A DNA stretch of 64,000 nucleotides, taken from contig NZ_PHUJ01000003.1 in NCBI RefSeq assembly GCF_002813375.1, positions 5,518,001-5,582,000 on the forward strand, in the 5' to 3' direction. Positions 42,429 through 50,519 of this stretch are shown piece by piece (within the stretch, counting starts at the first letter, position 1; each line of letters begins with the position of its first letter). The notes below the pieces were generated by a model that saw nothing but the letters and a program-made list of their open reading frames with translations, had not been told where the DNA came from and did not search any database. A program made the translations under genes and the position numbers. This DNA is from Pseudonocardia alni. GTDB lineage: Bacteria; Actinomycetota; Actinomycetes; Mycobacteriales; Pseudonocardiaceae.

Positions 42429-43757
42429 GTGTCCGAGACGACCTCGCCGCCCGGCACCGGGACCGGGGCCACCCCCGCCCCGACCTCCACCCTGTCCGCC
42501 CGCCGCGCCGCGATCGCCGGCGGCGTCGGGACGCTCATCGAGTACTACGACTTCAGCGTCTACGCCTTCCTCGCCGTCACCCTCGGACCGTTGTTCTTCC
42601 CGAGCGAGGAACCCGCCGTCTCGGTCCTCCTGACCCTGGCCGTGTTCGGGTCGGCCTACGTGATGCGTCCGCTCGGCGGCTGGTTCTTCGGCCGACTCGG
42701 TGATCGGCGCGGCCGTAAACACGCCCTGGTCGTCACGGTCGTGACGATGGGTGTGTTCTCCGGGCTGCTCGGCCTGCTCCCGGACTTCGCGACCGCCGGG
42801 GTGCTGGCCCCGGTGCTGCTGGTGCTGGTGCGGCTCGCCCAGGGGTTCTCCGCGGGCGGGGAGATCGGCGGGGCCGCCACCTACGTCGCCGAGTCGGCGC
42901 CCCCGGGCAGGCGTGGGCTCTACGGCTCGCTCACGCCGATCGGGTCGACGCTGGGCTTCTCCGTGGCCGCCGCGGTCGTCGGGCTCGTCACCGCCGTCAC
43001 CTCCGCCGAGCAGATGGCGGCCTGGGGCTGGCGGATCCCGTTCCTGATCGCCGTCCCGCTCGCCGCCGTCTGCCTCTGGGTGCGGGTCGCGCTCGAGGAC
43101 ACCGCCGAGTTCGAGGCGATGGCCGAGCAGCGTGAGGTCGTCCGCAGCCCGTTGCTCACCGTGGTCCGCGAGCGGCCGGGCGCGGTGCTGCGGGTCGTGG
43201 GCATCGCGATCGCCATGAACGGCACCGGCTACATCGGCCTGACGTACTTCAGCACCTATCTCATCCAGACCCAGGGCTTCGACAAGGAGGCGGTCTACTG
43301 GGCGTCGGCGATCGGCATCGCCCTGGCCTGCACGACCTACCCGCTCGCGGGCATGCTGACCGACCGGTTCGGACGACGGCCGGTGCTCCTGTCGGCCTAC
43401 GCGCTGTACCTGGTGATCGCCTGGCCGGCCTTCGCGCTGCTGGGGGCCACGTCGAGCATCGTGGTGGTCACGCTGGTCTACGTCGTCTACATGGCGGTGA
43501 ACGGCCTGGCCCAGGTCCCCGCGTTCCCGCAGTTCACCGAGCTGTTCCCGCGCCGGATCCGCTACACCGGCGTCGCGCTGGGCTTCAACATCGGCACGAT
43601 CCTCGCGGGCGGCACGGCGCCGTACGTGGCCGCGCAGCTCGTGCAGTCCACCGGCGACCCCATGTCCCCGGCGTTCTGGGTGCTGGGCGTGGCCGTGGTC
43701 GGCGTGGCGACGGTGCTGACGCTGCGGGAGACCGGCCGGGACCGGCTGCCGGTGTAG
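42429..43757 (+). CDS. MHS-family (ProP/ShiA/KgtP-like) MFS symporter
   Basis: This 442-residue carrier has twelve hydrophobic helices. It belongs to the metabolite:H+ symporter family, shown by GVGTLIEYYDFSVYAFLAV in helix 1, LGDRRGRKHAL between helices 2 and 3, and FSAGGEIGGAATYVAESAP. Members import carboxylates such as citrate, oxoglutarate or shikimate. Its place after the hydro-lyase subunits suggests it imports their acid substrate. Start GTG 42429, 39 bp after the small-subunit stop. Confidence 0.9.
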   Translation: MSETTSPPGTGTGATPAPTSTLSARRAAIAGGVGTLIEYYDFSVYAFLAVTLGPLFFPSEEPAVSVLLTLAVFGSAYVMRPLGGWFFGRLGDRRGRKHALVVTVVTMGVFSGLLGLLPDFATAGVLAPVLLVLVRLAQGFSAGGEIGGAATYVAESAPPGRRGLYGSLTPIGSTLGFSVAAAVVGLVTAVTSAEQMAAWGWRIPFLIAVPLAAVCLWVRVALEDTAEFEAMAEQREVVRSPLLTVVRERPGAVLRVVGIAIAMNGTGYIGLTYFSTYLIQTQGFDKEAVYWASAIGIALACTTYPLAGMLTDRFGRRPVLLSAYALYLVIAWPAFALLGATSSIVVVTLVYVVYMAVNGLAQVPAFPQFTELFPRRIRYTGVALGFNIGTILAGGTAPYVAAQLVQSTGDPMSPAFWVLGVAVVGVATVLTLRETGRDRLPV

Positions 43758-43786
43758 GACCGGCGAGGGCGGGGGTACCCGGCCCG

Positions 43787-44392
43787 GTGACCGATCGTTT
43801 CGACGGCTGGATCTCCGGCCTGGGCACCACCTCCGGCCGACGGATCGTCGTGGGCCACTGGCCGGACACCTCGCTGGGGCCGTTCACCGACGTGATGACC
43901 GAGTCCGCCGACGGGCACCGCACCCTGCTCGCGCCCTCGGAGCGGGTCGCGGAGTTCGTCGCGGCCACCTACACCTTCGACGAGGTCCGGATCGTCCCGG
44001 TGACCCACACCGCCCACGACGACCGGCGCCGGGTCGTCGCCGGGCCGCTGCAGGTCGGCTGGCGGGTCGGTGGTCGCCCGCCGCTGGGCCGGCTCCTGCG
44101 TGCGGTTCCCGGTGCGCTCGCCGTGCACCCGTGGTGGCTGCGGGCGATCGACCCGATCGCCCGCCGGGTGATGCCCGGGGTGCGGACCGTCGGCACTGCG
44201 GGCAACGGCCGTCGCGAGTACTACGGGGCCCGTGACCTGCACCGGGTCCTCGCCGCCTCGGCCCGCTGGGACGACGGCGACTGCGGCGGGCTGGCCCCGG
44301 TCGTCCCGCCGGTCCGGTTCGGCTTCGGCTCGGCCCCCGCCACACCGTCGCACGTGCGGATCACCACCCTGGTCGAGCGCTCCTTGACGTGA
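43787..44392 (+). CDS. Conserved hypothetical protein
   Basis: This 201-residue soluble protein starts GTG 43787 (MTDRFDGWISGLGTTSGRR). It has a strand-rich pattern: RIVVGHWPDTSLGPFTDVM, TLLAPSERVAEFVAATYTFD, then a basic middle part with LLRAVPGALAVHPWWLRAID and the ending HVRITTLVERSLT. No signal peptide or membrane helix is seen. It is not recognised as a family with known function. It lies between the MHS carrier and the B12 riboswitch, with no obvious functional link to either. Confidence 0.65.
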   Translation: MTDRFDGWISGLGTTSGRRIVVGHWPDTSLGPFTDVMTESADGHRTLLAPSERVAEFVAATYTFDEVRIVPVTHTAHDDRRRVVAGPLQVGWRVGGRPPLGRLLRAVPGALAVHPWWLRAIDPIARRVMPGVRTVGTAGNGRREYYGARDLHRVLAASARWDDGDCGGLAPVVPPVRFGFGSAPATPSHVRITTLVERSLT

Positions 44393-44399
44393 CCCGGTG

Positions 44400-44530
44400 G
44401 CGCCACCGATGGTGACTCACGACAACCGAAGACGGCGAGCGGAACCCCAGGAAGCCGGTGCGAGTCCGGCGCGGTCCCGCCACTGTGACCCCTCGCCCCG
44501 GCGAGGGGGAGCCAGACACTGCGCCCGTTC
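44400..44530 (+). ncRNA. Cobalamin (B12) riboswitch
   Basis: The conserved core GGTGCGAGTCCGGCGCGGTC followed by CCGCCACTGTGACC, then a GC stem CCCCTCGCC/GGCGAGGGG and GAGCCAGACACTG, is the hallmark of the cobalamin aptamer (B12 box about 44456-44490). It lies 80 bp upstream of cobN and is expected to turn the gene off when B12 is plentiful. Exact ends are approximate. Confidence 0.93.
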
Positions 44531-44576
44531 GCCGCGCCACCCCACCCGGGACGAGGATCCCGAGGAAGGTACGTCG

Positions 44577-44615
44577 ATGACGCGCGCCCACACCGCCCCC
44601 GGAGCCGTCCGGTGA
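44577..44615 (+). CDS. Possible 12-codon leader peptide before cobN
   Basis: A short ORF, MTRAHTAPGAVR, starts at ATG 44577 seven bases after a strong GAGGAAGG ribosome site. Its TGA overlaps the cobN start as GTGA. It lies between the riboswitch and cobN and may couple cobN translation to a better ribosome site. An alternative is that cobN starts elsewhere and this is chance. Confidence 0.45.
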   Translation: MTRAHTAPGAVR

Positions 44616-47600
44616 TCCTGCTGCTGTCCACCTCGGACACCGATCTCCTCTCGGCCCGGTCCTCGGGCGCGGACTACCGCCTCGCGAACCCGAACCGGGT
44701 CACCCACGACGAGCTGGCGGAGATGGCCGACGCGGCCGACGTCGTCGTCGTCCGCGTCCTCGGCGGGTACCGCTACTTCGAGGAGGGGCTGGACCTGCTG
44801 CGGGCCCGCGCGACGCCGCTGGTCTGCCTGGGCGGGGAGATGGCCCCGGACGCGGAGATGATGGAGCTGTCCTCGGTGCCCGCGGGCGTCGCGGCCGAGG
44901 CCCACACCTATCTGGCGCAGGGCGGCACGGAGAACCTGGCGCAGCTGCACGCGTTCCTGTCCGACACCGTGCTGCTCACCGGCGAGGGGTTCGCGCCGCC
45001 GGTGGAGCTGCCCGAGTGGGGCGAGCTGTCCCTGCCCGACACGGAGGTCGACGGGCCGACGGTGGCGGTGCTGTTCTACCGCGCCCAGTTCCTGGCCGGG
45101 AACACTCGCTACATCGAGGCGCTCTGCGAGCAGATCGCGGCGACGGGCGCCCGCGCGCTGCCGATCTGGTGCGCGTCGCTGCGCCAGGCCCCGGCCGCGC
45201 TGCTGGAGCGGCTGCGCGAGGCCGACGCCATGGTCGTCACCGTGCTCGCCGCGGGCGGCACCAAGCCCGCAGGCGCGCAGGCCGGCGGCGAGGACGAGGA
45301 GTGGGACGTCACCGAGCTGGCCGCGCTCGACGTCCCGATCCTGCAGGGCCTGTGCCTGACCAGCTCCCGCGCCACCTGGGAGGCCAACGACGACGGGATG
45401 TCCCCGCTCGACGTCGCCACCCAGGTCGCCGTGCCGGAGTTCGACGGCCGGCTGATCACCGTCCCGTTCTCGTTCAAGGAGACCGACGCCGACGGCCTGT
45501 CCGTCTACGTCCCCGACGACGAGCGGGCCGCCCGGGTCGCCGGGATCGCGGTGAAGCACGCGACGCTGCGCCGCGTCCCGAACGCGGACAAGAAGATCGT
45601 GCTGATGCTGTCGGCGTACCCGACCAAGCACGCGCGGATCGGCAACGCGGTCGGGCTGGACACCCCTGCGTCCACGGTGGCGCTCCTGCGGACGATGGCC
45701 GCGGCGGGCTACGCGGTCGCCACCGAGGGCGAGGCGGCGTTCCCGGGCGTCGAGGCCGGCGACGGCGACGCGCTCATGCACGCCCTGATCGAGGCCGGCG
45801 GGCAGGACCCGGACTGGCTGACCGAGGAGAAGCTGGCCGGCAACCCGGTCCGGATCTCCGCCGCGACGTACCGCAGCTGGTTCGACACGCTGCCCGAGGA
45901 CTTCCGGTCCGGCGTCGAGGAGCACTGGGGCGAGGCGCCGGGCGAGCACTACGTCGACCGCTCGCAGAACCCGGACGGCGACATCGTCGTCGCGGCACTG
46001 CGCCGCGGCAACGTCACGCTGATCGTGCAGCCGCCCCGCGGGTTCGGGGAGAACCCGGTCGCGATCTACCACGACCCGGACCTGCCGCCGTCGCACCACT
46101 ACCTGGGCGCCTACCGCTGGCTGGCCGCGCCCGAGTCCGAGGGCGGGTTCGGCGCGCACGCGATCGTGCACATCGGCAAGCACGGCAACCTGGAGTGGCT
46201 GCCCGGCAAGACGCTGGGCATGTCGGCCTCCTGCGGCACCGACGCCGTCCTCGGCGACCTGCCGCTGGTCTACCCGTTCCTCGTCAACGACCCGGGGGAG
46301 GGCACCCAGGCCAAGCGCCGGGCGCACGCCACCCTGGTCGACCACCTCATCCCGCCGATGGCGCGCGCCGAGTCCTACGGCGACATCGCCCGGCTGGAGC
46401 AGCTGCTCGACGAGCACGCGAACATCTCCGCGCTCGACCCGGCGAAGCTGCCCGCGATCCGCCAGCAGATCTGGACGCTGATGACCGCGGCCCAGATGCA
46501 CCAGGACCTCGGGCTGGAGCAGCGCCCCGACGAGGACGTCTTCGACGACATGCTGATGCACGTCGACGGCTGGCTCTGCGAGATCAAGGACGTCCAGATC
46601 CGCGACGGCCTGCACGTGCTCGCCCAGGCACCGGCCGGGGAGCAGCGCGTCGACCTGGTGCTCGCGGTGCTGCGCGCCCGGCAGATGTGGGGCGGCGAGC
46701 AGTCCGTGCCGGGTCTGCGCCAGGCGCTCGGCCTGGTCGAGGACGGCTCGGAGTCGAACACCCGCACCGACGCCGTCGAGACCGTCGCCCGTGCCCTGTG
46801 CTCGGCGATGGAGACCTGCTCCTGGGACCCCGCCGCCGTCCCCGCGGTGGTCGCCGAGCACCTGGCCCCCGTCCCCGGTGGCCCCCAGGGGAACTCTCGT
46901 AGCGCTCTAGGCCACGAGAGTTCCCCTGGGGGCACCGGTGGGGGGCTCCCGGGCGTCGACGTGGACGCGGTCACGGCGGTGCTGCGCTTCGCCGCCGACG
47001 AGGTCGTGCCCAGGCTCGACGCCACCGCGCACGAGCTGGACCGGGTGCTGCACGCCCTCGACGGCGGCTTCATCCCGGCCGGCCCGTCCGGCTCGCCGCT
47101 GCGCGGGCTGGTCAACGTGCTCCCGACCGGGCGGAACTTCTACTCCGTCGACCCCAAGGCGGTCCCGTCGAAGCTGGCCTGGGAGACCGGGCAGGCGATG
47201 GCCGAGTCGCTGGTCGAGCGCTACCGGGCCGACCACGGCGAGTACCCGCGCAGCGTCGGCCTCTCGGTGTGGGGGACCAGCGCGATGCGGACCTCCGGCG
47301 ACGACGTCGCCGAGGTGTTCGCCCTGCTCGGCGTCCGCCCGGTGTGGGACGACGCGAGCCGTCGCGTGCGCAGCCTGGAGGTCATCGACCTCGCGGAGCT
47401 CGGCCGCCCGCGCGTCGACGTCACGGTTCGGATCTCCGGGTTCTTCCGCGACGCGTTCCCGCACGTCCTGGCCCTGCTCGACGACGCGGTGAAGCTTGTC
47501 TCCGAGCTCGACGAGACCCCGGAGCAGAACTACGTCCGCGCCCATGTCGAGGCCGACCGCGAGCGCACCGGCGACGACCGTCGCGCCCGTACCCGGATCT

Positions 47601-48313
47601 TCGGCTCCAAGCCGGGCACCTACGGCGCCGGGCTGCTGCAGCTCGTCGACTCCCGTGACTGGCGCGGCGACGCCGACCTCGCCGAGGTCTACTCCACCTG
47701 GGGCGGCTACGCCTACGGCCGCGGCCTCGACGGCGTCCCCGCACGGGACGACATGGAGAACGCCTACCGGCGGATCGCGGTGGCGGCGAAGAACATCGAC
47801 ACCCGCGAGCACGACATCGCCGACTCCGACGACTACTACCAGTACCACGGCGGCATGGTCGCCACGGTGCGCGCGCTGACCGGCACCGCGCCGGCCGCCT
47901 ACGTCGGGGACTCGACCCGTCCGGAGGCGGTGCGTACCCGCAGCCTGCACGAGGAGACCGCCCGGGTCTTCCGTGCCCGCGTGGTCAACCCGCGCTGGAT
48001 CGCCGCGATGCGGCGGCACGGCTACAAGGGCGCGTTCGAGATGGCCGCGACCGTCGACTACCTGTTCGGCTGGGACGCCACCACCGGCGTCATCGCGGAC
48101 TGGCAGTACGAGACGCTGACCGCCGAGTACGTGCTGGACCCGGACAACCGGAAGTTCCTCGCCGAGTCGAACCCGTGGGCGCTGCACGGCATGGCCGAGC
48201 GGCTGCTGGAGGCCGTCGACCGTGGTCTCTGGGAGAGTCCGGAGTCCGCGACGCTGGACGCGCTGCGCCAGGCCTACCTGGAGTCCGAGGGCGACATCGA
48301 GGGCGACGGCTGA
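44612..48313 (+). CDS. cobN: Cobaltochelatase, large subunit
   Basis: This 1233-residue CobN is the large subunit of the ATP-dependent aerobic cobalt chelatase that inserts cobalt into hydrogenobyrinic acid diamide. Blocks typical of CobN/BchH include HIGKHGNLEWLPGKTLGMSA, GEGTQAKRRAHATLVDHLIP, NFYSVDPKAVPSKLAWETGQ, and the closing AATVDYLFGWDATTGVI. The GTG start overlaps a 12-codon leader ORF. Near residues 755-775 the normal chain is broken by a Gly/Ser/Pro-rich insert (GGPQGNSRSALGHESSPGG) encoded by a long DNA palindrome. It is controlled by the B12 riboswitch. The small subunits (CobS/CobT or ChlI/D-type) are not in the window. Confidence 0.94.
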   Translation: MILLLSTSDTDLLSARSSGADYRLANPNRVTHDELAEMADAADVVVVRVLGGYRYFEEGLDLLRARATPLVCLGGEMAPDAEMMELSSVPAGVAAEAHTYLAQGGTENLAQLHAFLSDTVLLTGEGFAPPVELPEWGELSLPDTEVDGPTVAVLFYRAQFLAGNTRYIEALCEQIAATGARALPIWCASLRQAPAALLERLREADAMVVTVLAAGGTKPAGAQAGGEDEEWDVTELAALDVPILQGLCLTSSRATWEANDDGMSPLDVATQVAVPEFDGRLITVPFSFKETDADGLSVYVPDDERAARVAGIAVKHATLRRVPNADKKIVLMLSAYPTKHARIGNAVGLDTPASTVALLRTMAAAGYAVATEGEAAFPGVEAGDGDALMHALIEAGGQDPDWLTEEKLAGNPVRISAATYRSWFDTLPEDFRSGVEEHWGEAPGEHYVDRSQNPDGDIVVAALRRGNVTLIVQPPRGFGENPVAIYHDPDLPPSHHYLGAYRWLAAPESEGGFGAHAIVHIGKHGNLEWLPGKTLGMSASCGTDAVLGDLPLVYPFLVNDPGEGTQAKRRAHATLVDHLIPPMARAESYGDIARLEQLLDEHANISALDPAKLPAIRQQIWTLMTAAQMHQDLGLEQRPDEDVFDDMLMHVDGWLCEIKDVQIRDGLHVLAQAPAGEQRVDLVLAVLRARQMWGGEQSVPGLRQALGLVEDGSESNTRTDAVETVARALCSAMETCSWDPAAVPAVVAEHLAPVPGGPQGNSRSALGHESSPGGTGGGLPGVDVDAVTAVLRFAADEVVPRLDATAHELDRVLHALDGGFIPAGPSGSPLRGLVNVLPTGRNFYSVDPKAVPSKLAWETGQAMAESLVERYRADHGEYPRSVGLSVWGTSAMRTSGDDVAEVFALLGVRPVWDDASRRVRSLEVIDLAELGRPRVDVTVRISGFFRDAFPHVLALLDDAVKLVSELDETPEQNYVRAHVEADRERTGDDRRARTRIFGSKPGTYGAGLLQLVDSRDWRGDADLAEVYSTWGGYAYGRGLDGVPARDDMENAYRRIAVAAKNIDTREHDIADSDDYYQYHGGMVATVRALTGTAPAAYVGDSTRPEAVRTRSLHEETARVFRARVVNPRWIAAMRRHGYKGAFEMAATVDYLFGWDATTGVIADWQYETLTAEYVLDPDNRKFLAESNPWALHGMAERLLEAVDRGLWESPESATLDALRQAYLESEGDIEGDG
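46877..46936. repeat. Long inverted repeat inside cobN
   Basis: Arms at 46877-46900 and 46914-46936 pair over 23 bp with one bulged G. The right arm reads ACGAGAGTTCCCCTGGGGGC and on to ACC. The 13-base loop is AGCGCTCTAGGCC. The element keeps the reading frame and encodes the extra loop of CobN. It looks inserted. Confidence 0.85.
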
Positions 48314-48332
48314 GCCGCGGGACCCTCCGGCC

Positions 48333-48380
48333 TTGACACCGATGGTTTCCCAGGAACATATTTCCTGGGAAACCATCGGT
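48333..48380 (+). promoter_or_regulatory. Palindrome over a possible promoter, between cobN and MetX-like gene
   Basis: A perfect 19-bp inverted repeat (ACCGATGGTTTCCCAGGAA, loop CATAT, complement to 48380) lies 24 bp after the cobN stop and 28 bp before the next start. TTGACA at 48333-48338 and CATATT at 48357-48362 are spaced 18 bp and could be -35 and -10. The element may be a terminator for cobN, an operator for the next gene, or both. It is unusually AT-containing for this window. Confidence 0.6.
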
Positions 48381-48408
48381 CGACCGTCGCGAGCCCCGGA
48401 GGACCCCC

Positions 48409-49476
48409 GTGCCCGACCCCGAGCCCACCGCCCGGCCCCGCTTCGGCCGCGACGAGCCCTACGAGGTCTTCGAGATCGACGACCTCACGCTCGACTGCGG
48501 GCGGACGCTGCGCCCGGCCCGGATCGCCTACCGCACCTACGGCGAGCTGAACGCGGAGAAGGACAACGCGATCGTCTACCCGACCTGGTACTCCGGGCGG
48601 CACTGGGACAACGAGTGGCTGATCGGTGAGGGGATGGCGCTCGACCCGGACCGCTGGTTCGTCATCGTGCCGAACATGCTGGGCAACGGGCTGTCCACCT
48701 CGCCGTCGAACGCCCCGGTGCCGCACGACGGCCCGTCGTTCCCGCCGATCCGGGTGCGCGACAACGTCGAGGCCCAGTACCGGCTCGTCACCGAACGCTT
48801 CGGGATCAGCACGCTGCCGCTGGTGCTCGGGTGGTCGATGGGCGCGGGCCAGACCTACCAGTGGGCGGTCAGCCACCCCGAGATGGTGCAGCGCATCCTG
48901 CCGTTCTGCGGATCGCCGCGGACCGCGCCGCACAACCAGGTGTTCCTCGACTCGCTGCGTGCCGCGCTCCAGGCCGCGGTCGGGTTCGACGGCGGCCGCT
49001 ACACGGTCCCGCCGGCGCAGGGGCTGCGCGCGTTCGCCCGGATCTACGCCGGCTGGGGCTTCTCCCAGGCGTTCTACCGGGACGAGGAGTGGCGCCGGCT
49101 GGGCAACACCTCGCTCGAGGACTTCGTCGTCGACTTCTGGGAGGGCTTCTTCCTCGACGGTCGGGACCCGAACAACCTGCTGACCATGCTCGACACCTGG
49201 TGGCACGGCGATGTCGGCGCGACCCCGGGCGCCGGCTCGACCGAGGAGGCGCTGGCCTCGATCCGGGCGACGGCGATCGTCATGCCCGCGGAGAAGGACC
49301 TGTACTTCCCGCCCGAGGACGAGGCCTGGGCGGTGTCGCACATGCGGGCCGGCACCGAGCTGCGGGTGATCCCCGGGGTGTGGGGCCACTTCGCCGGCGG
49401 CGGTAAGAACCCGGTCGACACGGCCTTCATCGACGCCGCCGTGGCCGAGCTGCTCGCCCGCCCGTCCGGGATCTGA
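48409..49476 (+). CDS. MetX-like alpha/beta-fold acyltransferase/hydrolase
   Basis: This 355-residue protein belongs to the homoserine O-acetyltransferase-like family. ARIAYRTYGELNAEKDNAIV and RWFVIVPNMLGNGLSTSPSN match it. The nucleophile elbow is LGWSMGAGQTYQWA, where true MetX has GGSMGG. The acid and His are in VMPAEKDLYFPPEDE and IPGVWGHFAGGG. Because of the changed elbow and the replaced MetX N-terminal motif, methionine synthesis is not assured; many relatives are only known as hydrolases. It is preceded by a palindrome-covered promoter. Start GTG 48409. Confidence 0.8.
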   Translation: MPDPEPTARPRFGRDEPYEVFEIDDLTLDCGRTLRPARIAYRTYGELNAEKDNAIVYPTWYSGRHWDNEWLIGEGMALDPDRWFVIVPNMLGNGLSTSPSNAPVPHDGPSFPPIRVRDNVEAQYRLVTERFGISTLPLVLGWSMGAGQTYQWAVSHPEMVQRILPFCGSPRTAPHNQVFLDSLRAALQAAVGFDGGRYTVPPAQGLRAFARIYAGWGFSQAFYRDEEWRRLGNTSLEDFVVDFWEGFFLDGRDPNNLLTMLDTWWHGDVGATPGAGSTEEALASIRATAIVMPAEKDLYFPPEDEAWAVSHMRAGTELRVIPGVWGHFAGGGKNPVDTAFIDAAVAELLARPSGI

Positions 49477-49479
49477 GGC

Positions 49480-49800
49480 TCAGCGCCCCGTACCCGCGTC
49501 CGCGACGCGGTCGGCGCACCGGCGACCGCGGGCACCGCGACCACGACCAGCAGCACCGGCAGCGCGACGGCCGGTGACGCCGGCGCCACCAGCAGTGCGC
49601 CGCCGGAACCGCCGAACGCCGCCGTCGCCGGCTGGTCGAGCAGCTGGGCCGCCGAGGAGTGCGAGCCGACGTCGTGGGCGTCGGAGTGGGCGAGGGTCAG
49701 GTAGGCGATCGCGGAGAACGCCCCACCCATCCCGAGCCCCGACACGCCCCGGAACCCGACGGCGAGCCGGCCCGGCAGCAGCCCCGCCCTGAACCCCGGT
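49480..49800 (-). pseudogene. Remnant of an MFS transporter
   Basis: A minus-strand frame reads like the C-terminal quarter of an MFS carrier: LLPGRLAVGFRGVSGLGMGG, then AFSAIAYLTLAHSDAHDVGS and SSAAQLLDQPATAAFGGSGG, then a last hydrophobic helix LPVLLVVVAVPAVAGAP. There is no start codon or N-terminal part, and no clear stop before the frame runs into the antisense of the MetX-like gene. It is therefore a decayed fragment filling most of the 410-bp gap. Confidence 0.6.
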
Positions 49801-49886
49801 GCAGGTCAAGTCGATTCAGTGACCACCTGTCGTGATCAACAACCACGCTCCGTGTTTCCGGCCCGCGCAGTCGGGTACACCGCGTT

Positions 49887-50519
49887 ATGACCGACATCAC
49901 AACGATCATCGTCGTCGCCGTGGTGGTGATCGTCGTCGCCGTACTCGCCGTGGTCGCCGCGACGATGCTGCGCCGTCGTCGCTCCGCCGAGCTCCGCGAC
50001 CAGTTCGGACCCGAGTACGAGCGCACCGTGCGCGACGCGGACGACCCCCGCGACGCGGAGAAGGAGCTCGCGCAGCGCCGCAAGCGCCACGACGCGCTGA
50101 CCTTGCGATCCCTCGACCCGCAGGAGCGCGACGGCTACCGCCGCCGGTGGCAGCAGGTGCAGGAGGGGTTCGTCGACGATCCGTCGCGGGCGGTGCACGA
50201 CGCCGACGCGCTCGTCGCCGACGTCATGGCGGCCCGCGGGTACCCCGCCGAGGACGTCGACCGCCGCGAGGAGGACCTGTCCGTCGCCTACCCGGTCGTC
50301 ACGCAGCGCTACCGCGAGGCACGGGCCATCTCCCGTGAGCACTCCGCCGGGCGAGCCGGGACCGAGGACCTCCGGCACGCGGTGACGAGCTACCGCGCAC
50401 TGATCGACGCGCTGCTCGACGACGGCGACGGCACCGGTTCCGGTGGCCGTCCCGAGAACGACGGCCGCCACCGCCAGGGCGGACCGGACCAGGACACCCG
50501 ACGGGAGACCAGGGCATGA
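49887..50519 (+). CDS. Membrane-anchored helical protein of unknown function
   Basis: This 210-residue protein has one N-terminal membrane helix (TTIIVVAVVVIVVAVLAVVA) followed by basic RRRRS, so the rest is probably cytoplasmic. Residues 30-90 are charged and helical. The C-terminal half (RDGYRRRWQQVQEGFVDDPS to TEDLRHAVTSYRALIDALL) is clearly related to the C-terminal domain of the next protein. The stop overlaps the next start (ATGA), so the two are co-translated. The family is not recognised beyond an actinobacterial conserved type. Confidence 0.8.
   Translation: MTDITTIIVVAVVVIVVAVLAVVAATMLRRRRSAELRDQFGPEYERTVRDADDPRDAEKELAQRRKRHDALTLRSLDPQERDGYRRRWQQVQEGFVDDPSRAVHDADALVADVMAARGYPAEDVDRREEDLSVAYPVVTQRYREARAISREHSAGRAGTEDLRHAVTSYRALIDALLDDGDGTGSGGRPENDGRHRQGGPDQDTRRETRA

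Noticed and set aside
46877..46936. The cobN insert as an intein or intron
   Set aside because: It is only about 60 bp, lacks any splice motifs, and keeps the frame open.
48409..49476. Firm assignment as metX
   Set aside because: The nucleophile elbow and N-terminal motifs differ from genuine homoserine acetyltransferases and no metY lies next to it.
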